DNA of 64,000 nucleotides. Source: Nemertoderma westbladi. Taxonomy: Eukaryota; Xenacoelomorpha; Nemertodermatida; Nemertodermatidae. Positions 47,624 through 57,753 of the stretch are shown here, piece after piece (the stretch's first letter is position 1; each line of letters starts with the position of its first letter). Position numbers and translations under genes: made by a program. The stretch spans positions 1-64,000 of the forward strand of contig JAUCBJ010001086.1 in assembly GCA_032718475.1 (NCBI GenBank). Direction: 5' to 3'. The notes under the pieces were generated by a model, which saw only the letters and a program-made list of their open reading frames with translations, was not told the DNA's origin and did no database searches.

Positions 47624-48027
47624 TGTAAGCGGATTCAATTCCGCCGCATTACCAATTAGCCAATAGGGGCGAAGCGAGTAGGTTATTAGCCAATAGGGGC
47701 GAAGGAGAGCATCCACTAGGTAAGAGGCCACAAAGTAATGTAGCAGTGAAGTAATATTGGTGTGTCGTATATTATCTCATACATACTGATTTACTATTCA
47801 GTTAGCAGATTGTCAGTTTTAGTGCAGACCGGCATTATAGTCTTATCGTCATCGCGGTGCTGTTACATACTGATTTATTATTCACTATTATCGGTTATCT
47901 CATACTGTGCTATCATTACCAGTTGTATTATATGAACGAAGGAACATCAAACTTTTCACCATCCTGCCATCAGCCCACTGTGATGCGTACAAACTTAACC
48001 CGGTCGGGATCCCTTGATCCCGTCACA
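47624..48027 (+). repeat. BEL 5' LTR, 404 bp
   Basis: It starts tgtaagcggattcaattccg and ends cttgatcccgtcaca. It shares long near-identical blocks with the 3' LTR (for example the gaaggagagcatccactag and ttgtattatatgaacgaagg regions), with only scattered substitutions. It lacks about 200 bp that the 3' LTR has near its start and has 28 bp that the 3' LTR lacks near 47785-47825. A near-duplicated attagccaataggggcga word lies at its start. Confidence 0.93.
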
Positions 48028-48208
48028 GTAAGACTATACCGAGAACCAACTGAACTGTGACTGCCAGACGCCAAAGAACGAAGGAAAAGGTGAGCACAGG
48101 AGAACCCCGATTATCAGAGGGACAGAGGACGCCGCCGCGGACCCCGGATGACACCAACCAGACAACGGCCAGCCACAGGCCAAGGGCGATGGATGGCCCA
48201 CTGGAACT

Positions 48209-49060
48209 GTGACGGTGGGGCCGCCGGTACGACGCCGAACCAGGAGAGGAGGAGGAAATGTCGGCGAAGAGGACGTCGGGACCAGCGATCGGCTTCGACG
48301 GGCCTACAACGCCACCAAGAAACTGTTTAAGGAGGCCAGAGAGGGAGAGAAGGTAAACCAGGGAAAGTTAAACCAACGGCTAGGTGAGTCGAATAAACAT
48401 TTTCGGTATCTAGATCGTTTTGGGCGGGGAGAACTGGTGAGTGAGAGAGTGAGGGGGGTCGCCACCGAACTATTCAAACGGTCCGGGATTATGGAGCCTG
48501 AAATAGTGTACGTAGGGCCGTATTTAGTGGATGCCAGGGGAATTAAGTTAGTGGGTTGGGCGGATCCGCACGAGGGCGAACCCGAGGTTAACCCCGAGGA
48601 TTCGGTCTCGTCGGTTAGCAAGAACCCCAGAAAGCGGGGGAAAGTTAGTAGGACAGAGAGGCGACGGGAGTCCGTCGTGACTGATAAGTCTGCTACATCC
48701 TCCGCGAAAGCAAGAAGGGTGTTAGAGATAGATCTGGCGTGTCAACTAGACATGGTGGCGCTAGACCAGAAAGAATTAGAGAGGCAGTTGGATGAGGGAA
48801 CTGCGTTATTAGAGAAAGAGAGAGAGTTAGCGAGAGAAAATAAAGAGAGGGCTGAGAGGGTGGCAAGAAACTGTAGAGAGCGGGAGGCGAGGGAGGCAGA
48901 ATTAGCGAATCAGAGTTTACGAGAGGATAGAGAGAGAGAGAGAGTGGGAAAGCGTATGCGGGATGATATGCATGCCCGGCTAAGGGGGCTTATGCAATAT
49001 CAGGCCAAACAAAAGCGCCGATTAGAACTGGTGCAGTTGGGATTATTAATTATTAATTAA
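48209..49060 (+). pseudogene. BEL gag-like ORF 1: coiled-coil protein, about 283 codons
   Basis: The frame is open from about 48152 to the stop at 49060 but has no in-frame ATG near its beginning. The nearest ATG (48148) lies in another frame that ends at 48330, so a frameshift near 48240 is likely. The N-terminal half has KLFKEAREGEKVNQGKLNQRL. The C-terminal half (from about residue 170) is a highly charged heptad-like helix rich in Glu, Arg and Leu, ending with KRRLELVQLGLL. This fits the N-terminal coiled-coil part of a retrotransposon Gag; no nucleic-acid binding motif is present. The stop at 49060 is followed by ~200 bp with no open frame in phase. Confidence 0.6.
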
Positions 49061-49270
49061 AGTTGGTAATATTGTTGATAATGGTGCTATTAATATGAAC
49101 GCAGCAAACATAGGTGGTCCAACCAGCGAGAGCCTGCAAGGGCCATGTAGTTAATACGCAGGGAATAGCGGGGGTGAGTCACCCCGACTGGAGCCTGCAA
49201 GGCCACGTAGTTAGGCAGGGAGGAGTGGGGGTGAGTCAACCCGACGGGAGCCTGCAAGGCCACGCAGTGG

Positions 49271-51100
49271 GTGAATAGACCCAGTCGCAGTAGGGATAGT
49301 GCGTCGACTAGAGAGGGGCGTAGAAGCGAAGTAGGAGATAGTGAAGTGAATAAGTGGCGAGTGGGGGGGGGGGGGGGGGGGCTATGGGCACCCCACCACG
49401 GGAGATTAGTGGCGAGAGGGGGGGGGGGGGGGGGGGGGGCAGAGAATGTCCCACGAGCGTCGGCAGACAATGCGCGGGGTGGGTTAGGTGAAACGCAGCA
49501 CCCGGCGACGGAGAATAGTAGGGGGATTACGAATATCCCCAGCAGCGTCCAACCGGTTAGAGAGAGAGAGGTTGGCATCGTGAGCGGGCGAGATGCTGGG
49601 AGAGATAGTGTAGGCGATAGGGTAGCGCGAACGACGGGATTAGATCCGGAAGTCGCGGCGTATATACCGGTAGGTAGGCAAGAAGTGGATAGGCCTATAC
49701 CGGTACCAGCACAGCAGTATGACTATAATATGCAGGGACATGACATATATCCAGGGGAGGGGAGAGTTATTGCAGATAGATGTATGGGCCCCAATATATT
49801 AACATCAACCCCAGTACCAAACATACCACCGGTGAGGGGGGGGGGGGGGGCAGGGTGACATTCCCCTATTACAATATCAACAATACACTCCACCGGGAAT
49901 AAGAACATCGAACCCCCTGGACGAGAACATATCTTGCGACACAGAGATATGGAGGGGGCCATTACCCCCAATGGTATATCCGACGCAAAGAAAGTCAACA
50001 GGCCCGACGGGCGGACAGCACCCAACGGGAGAATTTGTACAGCATCCCTCGAACCCATTGGAAGCACAGGCAATGGGAATGGCAACACTTATCGATGCGC
50101 TCAAGACCAGGATCGAGCTACCACCAGTAGAGCCATTTAAATTCGACGGAAGCAAACCGGAAGAATACCTGCAATTCCAACGCATGTACAGCAACGAAAT
50201 ATTAACTAAGAACCTGACGCAGGCGTAGTGCCTAAAGTATCTACAGGTATACACAGGAGGCCCAGCGTTTGACATCATGAGGCAGTATCAGGGCATCGAG
50301 GGTGGCTTCACGACTGCATGGCGGACCCTAGACAGGGAATACAGACACCCAGCCAAGATCATCCGGCAGACCTTAAGGGGAATAACATCTGGTGGCCTAC
50401 AGGATAACCCTCTTAGCATAAGGACCTTTGCGAACAAGGTCGAGAAGGCCTTAATCGTGCTGAAGACACTAGACGCGCCATACGAACTCAATGCATCTAA
50501 TAACATCACCACGATAGCGCAGGCACTGCCAATATGGCTACGCAAGAAATGGAGGAAGATCGCCTTCTCCACCCGGGAGAAGAAAGGTGCGGAACCGGGC
50601 CTAGAGGAAATGTCGAACTTCCTCAACTACGAAGCAGAGTTAATCACGGACCCAGTCTACAGCGAGGATAGTCTGGGGAAGGCGCCGAGGGCCGAATACA
50701 ACAGGCCGAAACCAGAGCACAATGCGGCAAATGCGTTGCCAAAATTAAGACAATCCCTACCATACGCGGCGACACAGGGGACTGCAAGTCCACAGATAGC
50801 TGGGAGTGGGGCCAGACTGTGGCACTAACAGGGACAAAATAACAACACGAACAAATATAATCCCAACACACCCAGTAGGCCAAACCCAAATAACCAAAAC
50901 ACTAAACCGGTAGACTTGAACCTACGCGCAATATGTGTAGGGCTATATAGGGAATGTTACAACCCAGAATACAAATGTCAATTGCATAAAGACAGAACCC
51001 ATAAGACCATGGACTGTAAGCATTGGCAGGCGTTACCCGAACAAGATCGGAAAGCCTATGTGGATAAGAATGGAATTTGTCACCGATGTGTGGTAGGAGG
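49271..51100 (+). pseudogene. BEL gag ORF 2: proline/glycine linker, capsid and zinc knuckle
   Basis: The frame 49271-49858 contains three G homopolymers (about 49367-49381, 49420-49439 and 49837-49850) that translate as Gly runs. After the last, the reading shifts and continues in another frame with FKFDGSKPEEYLQFQRMY (about 50140), typical of BEL/Pao Gag. It crosses an in-frame TAG at 50226-50228 and a TAA at 50826-50828. The zinc knuckle CHRCVVGGHKVEEC (C-x2-C-x4-H-x4-C) lies at about 51078-51120. These parts would package and assemble the element's RNA. Confidence 0.8.
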
Positions 51101-51169
51101 ACACAAGGTTGAAGAGTGTAAGGAGACACCAGTAAGATTCAGTCAAGGCAAAGGTCAAATAATGGTGAC

Positions 51170-51590
51170 AAGCACCATAGGGGCGAAGAAAAGGGGAACG
51201 GTGCTACTGAGGGTGGTACCGGTGAGGGTAATAGGAGAGGGCGGTCGATCAGTTACTACCTTGATGCTGGTCGACAGCGGAGCAGCCTTCACATTGGTGG
51301 AGAATTGGGTGGCCGAAGAGATAGGGTTACAGACGAAGCCAAGCAGAATGGCGGTAACTACCATCTCCAGCAATGATGAGGTCCTGGAGATGAGGACGGG
51401 AAGGTGCGAGATATCAGCGATAGCACCGGGATGTGACTATGGGGCGACCATCGACCCCATCCAGGTAATAGAATCGATCAACATAAACGCCAGCGACCAA
51501 CTAACATCGAGGTCGACCAGTATAGATTCCTGGACAACATCGATTTCTCGATACCGGAGGTGGACGTCAGGAAGGTATCCATCATAGTGG
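51170..51590 (+). pseudogene. BEL aspartic protease region
   Basis: LMLVDSGAAFTLVENWVAEE (51263-51322) carries the catalytic DSGA motif of retroelement aspartic proteases. The frame, continuous with the zinc-knuckle frame, ends in a stop at 51587 after a frameshift. The following VSIIVGMDCP and FGWTLSGP blocks, in another frame, are the typical BEL/Pao continuation between protease and RT. Confidence 0.85.
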
Positions 51591-53381
51591 GAATGGACTG
51601 CCCGACGGCTCACAAAAGAGTACAGACGATCTTCGGGGAAGACAGACAGCACGATCCGATGGCAATTCTAACACCATTCGGATGGACGCTAAGCGGCCCA
51701 ATCAAAACCAAAATTCCATTTAGAATGTCGGAGACATCGGGGTGCATGTTCGCGGGGACTATGAGGGAGATGGAAGATGAAGGAGCGGAGGAACAGCTGA
51801 AGAGACTGTTGAGGCAGGATTTTGAAGGACTGAAGGAGACCGGAGTCGGAACCTCGGTAGAGGATAAACAGGCAGTACAGAGTGTGAAGGAGTCGATGAG
51901 ATGCGACGAGGGACGGTACACCATAGGCATGGTGTGGAAACAGCTGAAGTTACCGTTGCCTGACAACAAGAGGATGGTACTCACGAGGCTTCGCAAACTG
52001 AAGCAAACGCTTAAATGGAGCCCCGAGAAGGATGAGTACATCCATAGGACGATAAAGAAGTACGTCGAGAAAGGATGGGCCGTGGAGTTGCCGGTCGACG
52101 AACCGAACACGGACAGGACCTACTACCTGCCACTTCATGTGGCTTTAGACCCAAAGAAGGTTAAACTGCGGATGGTAGTTGACGCATCGGCTAAAACCAA
52201 AGGCAAGAGCCTAAAGGACTATCTGCTGGAGGGCCCCAATATCTACAACTCGGGGATTGAGGTCTTGTTGAGATTTAGGAATGGGAAGCACGCCTTCACC
52301 TAGCGACATCGAAGGCATGTTCAACCAAGTCCGTGTGACGGAGGAGGACAGCGACAGCCAGCGCTTCCTATGGTACAACGGCGACGAGGAACCGTCGATA
52401 ATACCGATGTACAAAATGGTGGTGCAGAACATGGGGGCCAAGTCGTCCTCATTCACGACGACTGTGGCTGTAAGAGATACAGTAGAGGGGAAAGAGGGGA
52501 AGTATAGTGCCAAAGCGATCGATATGATTCGACGCGGCTTCTATGTAGACGACGGGATGGAGTCTGGAAACATGGTTAAAGAATTACTGGAGACAGGGCG
52601 CGAGGTTCGCGGCATCCTGAAAGGATCCGGATATAACCTAACCAAGTTTCAGTCCAGCTCAGAGGAGTTTATGAAAGCCATAGAGGACAGGCGGCCAGAG
52701 TCGACCATGGACAACCCCACAACAGCCAAGGGACAGGACATGGCGGACAAGAGAGTAGAGTCTCAGCAGAAGGCGCTGGGGATCGTGTGGAACCGGGAGA
52801 CAGACGAGTTCAAGTACCAACTGAGCCAGGAGGGCACAGAGATCCACACAAAGAGGGGCTATGTATCGTACATAGCAAGGATATACGATCCCTTAGGCCT
52901 AGCATCCCCACTGTTAGTCACGGGGAAACAGATACTTAAGAAAGTATATAAGTTAAAGGACGAGTGGGATACGGCGGTCCCGGAAGAAATTAGCAAGCAA
53001 TGGAGTAAGTGGACGGGGAGTTTAGAACAGATGGGGACATACAGCATGCCACGCGTGTATTTCCCGGAAGGGGACATGACGGATCTGGACCTACACATGT
53101 TCTCCAATGCATCATTGGAAGCATACGGAGCGGCACTCTACCTAGTACAGCGAAAGGGGGCTCATAAGCCCAGACTTGCATTCAGTAAAGCAAAGTCGAC
53201 GCCACCAGATTCAGCGTCAGTCCCGAAACTCGAGTTGACAGCTGCGAGATTAGGAGTAAGGGCCACAGCCTACTTGATGGACACCATACCCAACATAGTG
53301 GAAACACACTACTGGACGGACTCCATGGTAGTGCTTGGGTGGCTCCACAATAAGACGAGATCTTATATTCGTCGCGAATAG
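51560..53381 (+). pseudogene. BEL reverse transcriptase and RNase H, frameshifted
   Basis: Frame one (51560-52303) has LRMVVDASAKTKGKSLKD, the Pao-type RT entry, and LLRFRNGKHAF. After a shift near 52290, frame two (52281-53381) has SDIEGMFNQVRV with RFLW, then GFYVDDGMES, the YVDD catalytic box, at about 52540. The KALGIVWNRETDEF and YDPLGLASPLL connection blocks follow. The RNase H region has FSNASLEAYGAAL (53101), where Asn stands at the position normally held by the first catalytic Asp, LELTAARLG (Glu) and HYWTDSMVVLGWL (Asp). The frame stops at 53381 and continues in another frame with FVANRVDEIR. Confidence 0.88.
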
Positions 53382-54040
53382 GGTGGACGAAATAAGGGCG
53401 ACCACAGACTTGGAAAGGTGGCACTACTGCCCAACGGACGAGAACCCAGCAGACTTGTTATCGAGGGGCGTGGCACGCCACACTTTCTCAAAAAAGGAAG
53501 TGTTGTGGCAGCACGGGCCACACTTCCTGAACGATAGATTGGCCTGGCCACCAATGAAGAAGGTGGACCCGGGCTCAGAGGAGGTAGCACCAGGAGAAGA
53601 GGGAGAAGATTCAGAAGGAGAAGAGATATATAGTCAGATGGTGAGGGAAGTCAGGGAGGTGCAGCCGAAATTAGATTACTCAGCTACAGCTCCAGCTGGT
53701 ATAAGACCAAGAAGTTGGTAGCATACTGGAGGGCATACGGGGATTTCCTCAAAGGAGTTGGCAAGGATGCCAAGAGGAAACCAAATATCGATCTGGAGGG
53801 AGCGGCAAAGGCCGTGATACGGTACGAACAGAGAAGGAACTACGCCGACGAATTGGATCGAGTTAGCAAGCAACAACATCTTCGTCGGGACAGCGAGCTC
53901 ATCACGCTGTCACCACAACTCAACGATGACGGGATTCTGGTGATGAATTCCAGAGTGCTGAATAACAACAGCCTTATCATCCCACCAAAACCCATCACCG
54001 ATAGTCCACCAGATCATTTGGGACTCCCACAAGTCGATAT
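53335..54040 (+). pseudogene. BEL connection region between RNase H and integrase
   Basis: The frame 53335-53721 reads FVANRVDEIR then WHYCPTDENPADLLSRG, the conserved RNase H to integrase connection of BEL/Pao elements. After a further shift near 53700, frame 53715-54200 contains LNDDGILVMNSRVLNN, the segment just before the integrase zinc-binding domain. Another shift follows before the HGG motif. Confidence 0.8.
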
Positions 54041-55137
54041 TGCACGGAGGCACCAACCAGACCCTCACAGAGATACAGAGGACCTTCTGGATCGCGCAAC
54101 TAAGGAAGAAGGTGAAGGCGGTAGTGGGGCAGTGCCAGACCTGTCGATGGACGAGAAAGGAGAGGGCCGTACAGGAGATGGCGCCATTACCGGCCAGTAG
54201 GGTGAGACAGCACGACCCGCCATTCACGCACTGCGGCGTAGACATGTTCGGGCCGATTAAGATCAATGTGATGCGACACACGGAGAAACGATACGGCATC
54301 ATCTTCGTATGTAACAACACGAGGGCAGTAGGAATAGAACTCGCCCAAGACGCCACGGCATCGGCATTCATCAATGCCTTAGAGAGATTTAGAGACCGCA
54401 AAGGTGGGACGATCGCAGTGATCTATTCTGACAATGGAACCAACTTTGTGGGAGCGGAGAATGAGTTGGCGGAGGCCTTGGACATCCTAGAAGGAGAAGA
54501 GGTCAGGGCAGCCATGAGGAGACGACAGGTGAAGTGGGAAAGGAGGATGCCGTATGCGCCACATACTTTAGGATGCATCGAGAGGCTTGTGGGTAGTTCC
54601 AAGCATCTGATGACGAAGTTGATGAACACCCACATGGTGACAGAGGACATTCTAAGAACGGTGCTAGCTAAGTGTGAGGGAATCATTAATAGCAGACGGC
54701 TATACCGGGAGAATGACGACCCGGAATCACTAGACGTGCTAACACCGAGCCACTTTCTGATGGAAAGGCCGGCGACCATCGACATGCGGGGTGTAGACCC
54801 AGATGACATACACTCCCGACAGAGTTGGAAAGTCGCCAAGGTGATAAGCGCCGAGTATTGGAGGAGGTGGATCGAGGAATACCCACCCACATTACACAGG
54901 AGGAGCAAGTGGAGAAACACCACTAGAGAGTTAAAGAAAGGTGACTTAGTGATCGTCACTGACGACACAATCATCAACAATCAGTGGAGGCTAGCGAGAG
55001 TAGTAGACACTTACCCCGATGAGGACGGAAGAGTCCGATCGGTGGAAGTGCGGATAGGGGGTAAGATAGGAGCGAAAGATAGAAAGACCTACAGGAGGGC
55101 TGTAGGAAAGTGCTGCCTATTAGAAGGGGCACCATAG
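54040..55137 (+). CDS. BEL integrase and C-terminal domain, 365-codon uninterrupted frame
   Basis: This frame would insert the cDNA copy into host DNA. HGGTNQTL and CQTCR complete the His/Cys zinc-binding domain. The catalytic triad is present: Asp in GVDMFGPI, Asp in YSDNGTNFVGA and Glu in HTLGCIERLVGSSK. Downstream, YWRRWIEEYPPTL, RSKWRN, GDLVIVTDD and WRLARVVDTYPDEDGRVR match the DUF5641-type C-terminal domain of BEL/Pao polyproteins. The first codon is an internal Met; the frame is joined to the rest of Pol only through a frameshift, so it is not a stand-alone gene. Confidence 0.9.
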   Translation: MHGGTNQTLTEIQRTFWIAQLRKKVKAVVGQCQTCRWTRKERAVQEMAPLPASRVRQHDPPFTHCGVDMFGPIKINVMRHTEKRYGIIFVCNNTRAVGIELAQDATASAFINALERFRDRKGGTIAVIYSDNGTNFVGAENELAEALDILEGEEVRAAMRRRQVKWERRMPYAPHTLGCIERLVGSSKHLMTKLMNTHMVTEDILRTVLAKCEGIINSRRLYRENDDPESLDVLTPSHFLMERPATIDMRGVDPDDIHSRQSWKVAKVISAEYWRRWIEEYPPTLHRRSKWRNTTRELKKGDLVIVTDDTIINNQWRLARVVDTYPDEDGRVRSVEVRIGGKIGAKDRKTYRRAVGKCCLLEGAP

Positions 55138-56603
55138 AGTTTGGTCGTCCAAGCGTTGGACTGAGGGGGGTGGGATTGAGGGCGAGACGCCCTTCCCACA
55201 CAAAATATAAAAAAAAATAAAATAAAAATAATAAAATAAAGTGAGAAAGCAGAAAGTGAGAAAGTGATAGTAGTAGATAGTACGTAGCACTAAGTAATAG
55301 TTAGAAAGTTAGCAAAAGTTAGTAATAATTCGAAAGTTAGCAGAAGTTAGTAGAAGTTAGAAAGTTAGCAGAAGTTAGTAGTAGTTAAAAAGTTAGTAGA
55401 AGTTAGTAAGAAGTAAGAAGTTAGTAAGAGTAAGAGGAGAGTTAGAAGTATAGGGAGTGTGGTATAGAGACATACCACGGGAGTAAGAGGGTACATAGTA
55501 CCGTTAGAGTTAGAAGTATAGGGAGTGTGGTATAGAGACATACCATGGGAGTAAGAGGGTATATAGTACCGTTAGAGTTAGAAGTATATGGAGTGTGGTA
55601 TAGAGACATACCACGGGAGTAGGAGGGTACATAGTACCGTGAGTGTTAGAAGTTAGAGATCAGGGAGTGTGGTATAGAGACATACCATGGGAGTAGGGGG
55701 GTACATAGTACCGTTAGATTTAGAGGAACAGGGAGTGTGGTATAGAGACATACCACGAGGGTAGTAGGAGGGTACATAGTACCGTTGGAATTAGTAGAGT
55801 TGGTAGAGTTAGTAGAATTAGTAGAGTTAGTAGAATTAGTAGAATTTGTAGAATTAGTAGAGTTAGTAGAGTTAGTGGAGTTAGTAGAGTTAGCAGTAAT
55901 AGGGTAGAGAATATGGTATATGGATATAACATACCATAGTAGTAAGTACACGGTAAGAAACAAGTAGAGAGGTAGGTACGATGATAGCACAGAATAGGGG
56001 GAAAAATACAGATAAAACAAAATCTAAATAAAGTTAGGGGATATTGGCACGAAAGAAGGAAGGGAGGTATAATATGCACCGTAGTCAAGTACAACCTTTT
56101 TCCAATTAGCTACTGGGACTGGGGACTAATTGACTAGGGTGACAGGACGGGACTTAGACGGCTCCCACTAACATGATGCGCACATGTGTGGGGCCCAATA
56201 AGTGTATAAGGAATGAAAACGAGAATGGGGAATCGGGGGGAAGAATGGCGAGAGGAGGTGTTGACACGATGAGAGAAAGTGAGAGGAGTGCAATTCAAGT
56301 GTGGGGAGCGAGCAGTGAGAGAGAGAGAGTAAGGGACAGAAGGGTCCGAGAGTGAGTTCAGAGTGAGCGTTTTGGAAAATTGTGTGAAGAGTCCACAATT
56401 GTCTCAAACAGAGACGTCAGATGTCTTGGTGCAATATAGGTTGCGGTTGCACCAAGAAGGGGTAGTAATACCATACCCAGAGGTAGTGGCCTGGAAAGCC
56501 GACTCCGAGAAAAGAACTCCACCCCACACCCGATAGTAGATCGGGTTCCAGCGGAATTGAAGCGCACTTGTAGATGATGCTATCTTCTCACCGGGAAGAT
56601 AGC
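55138..56603. repeat. BEL post-integrase region: three tandem arrays, no env
   Basis: 55255-55440 is a loose array of agaagttagtag words. 55440-55790 holds five units of 67-74 bp, each with GTGGTATAGAGACATACCAC (itself an inverted repeat) and gtacatagtaccgtta-type words. 55785-55895 is an array of 9-bp agttagtag-type units. From 55900 to 56603 the sequence is unique and noncoding. No membrane protein or envelope frame is present. Confidence 0.8.
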
Positions 56604-56614
56604 ATGGGGGGGAG
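56604..56614 (+). promoter_or_regulatory. BEL polypurine tract
   Basis: A purine run, mostly G, ends directly before the TGT of the 3' LTR, the expected primer site for plus-strand DNA synthesis. Confidence 0.7.
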
Positions 56615-57185
56615 TGTAAGCGGATTCAATTCCGCCGCTTTACCCTCATAAAATGGGAAGTGGCATTTTCAGCAATATGTTGGAGATACGAGATTAGCAA
56701 TAACTAATCTCGTATCACAACCAATATCAGGGACAGTACAAACCCCAAAGCCACACACAAAGGGAGGTTAGAGGTCAAACCACCTCGGAAGGGGAGACAG
56801 CTAGCAGGGGCTATCAACAGGGGGGGGGGGGGGGACACTCCCAGAGATTGGAAAGGCGTGAAGTAGGTTATTAGCCAATAGGGGCGAAGGAGAGCATCCA
56901 CTAGGTAAGAGGCCAAAGTAATGTAGCAGTGAAGTAATATTGGTGTGTCGTATATTATCTCATACATACTGATTGCAGACCGGCATTATAGTCTTACCGT
57001 CATCGCGGTGCTGTTACAAACTGATTTAGTATTCACTATTATTGGTTATCTCATACTGTGCTATCATTACCAGTTGTATTATATGAACGAAGGAACATCA
57101 AACTCAAACTTTTCACCATCCATTTCATCAGCCCACTGTGACGCGTACAAACTTAACCCGGTCGGGATCCCTTGATCCCGTCACA
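56615..57185 (+). repeat. BEL 3' LTR, 571 bp
   Basis: It shares both ends and most of its length with the 5' LTR. It carries an extra ~200-bp block (about 56645-56860) that contains a G run (56821-56834) and an inverted pair taatctcgtatc / gatacgagatta at about 56684-56717. The 5' LTR either lost this block or never had it. Confidence 0.92.
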
Positions 57186-57753
57186 TTCTTTTTCATTTTG
57201 CATTGTTAATGAAAAAATTTTGCTCACTTCGCTCGCGTATGTTTTTCGTTTTTTTTTTGTTTAAATGTGGTGTGCGCGTTTTTTTTTTGTTAAAATGTGG
57301 TGTGGGCGTTTTTTTTTGTTAAAATGTGGTGTGCGGTGCGCGTTTTTTTCGGTGTATGCGCGCGGTGTATTGTCCAATATAGACTGATAGAGTGGCTGAA
57401 AAATTGTGCGCATAGGCTGGCAGGCGTTGTTCGCGGTTCAGTGGTGGTTTGCAGCCTGTGCTGTAGCCTGTAGGCATTTAGCAGTAGGCCTATAGTGCTA
57501 ATGCTAATTATACCTATACCAGTATACACATGCATCCTCTATAATCGAATATGTTTATGTTCAAATGATATGAATTACAGAATTATGTAATATCTATATA
57601 TATCTGTATATACAGATATAACTGTATAGGCCCTAATAAAAAACCTTAAAAACCTAAAAAACCTTTAGGTTTTTTTAAAAAACCTAAGCAAAAAACCTAA
57701 ACCTATTTTTTTCTTTTAAAAAAACCTAGGATTTTTCCACCCCTGGCCCTAAG

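Larger units (their letters stand above)
47619..57190 (+). mobile_element. BEL/Pao LTR retrotransposon, complete in outline but inactivated
   Basis: The two LTRs (47624-48027 and 56615-57185) begin TGT and end ACA and are flanked by a 5-bp duplication, ttctt (47619-47623 and 57186-57190). The order gag, protease, RT, RNase H, integrase and a C-terminal DUF5641-like domain is that of BEL/Pao. A purine-rich tract precedes the 3' LTR. The coding region is broken by at least six frame changes and two in-frame stops. The unusually long 1.5-kb region after the integrase is full of tandem repeats. It is younger than hAT-1, which it splits. Confidence 0.93.
46946..57753. mobile_element. hAT-1: hAT-like element carrying a nested BEL/Pao insertion
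   Basis: The exact 8-bp word gccctaag flanks the element at 46946-46953 and 57746-57753. The ends are cagggctggcaaag (46954) and, on the complement of the right end, caggggtggaaaaatcctag, which is the CAGGG-TGG start typical of hAT ends. Next to both ends are poly-T words containing aggtttttt. Without the nested LTR element about 1.2 kb remains, with no transposase I can recognise, so it is a non-autonomous hAT. A 29-bp T-rich/tggtgtg repeat occurs three times at 57250-57340. Confidence 0.82.

Noticed and set aside
55255-55895. Possible CRISPR-like spaced repeats
   Set aside because: Units are contiguous tandem repeats without unique spacers, inside a eukaryotic retrotransposon.
55137-56600. 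Possible envelope gene after the BEL integrase
   Set aside because: The region is tandem repeats and unique noncoding sequence with no long frame, signal peptide or membrane segment.
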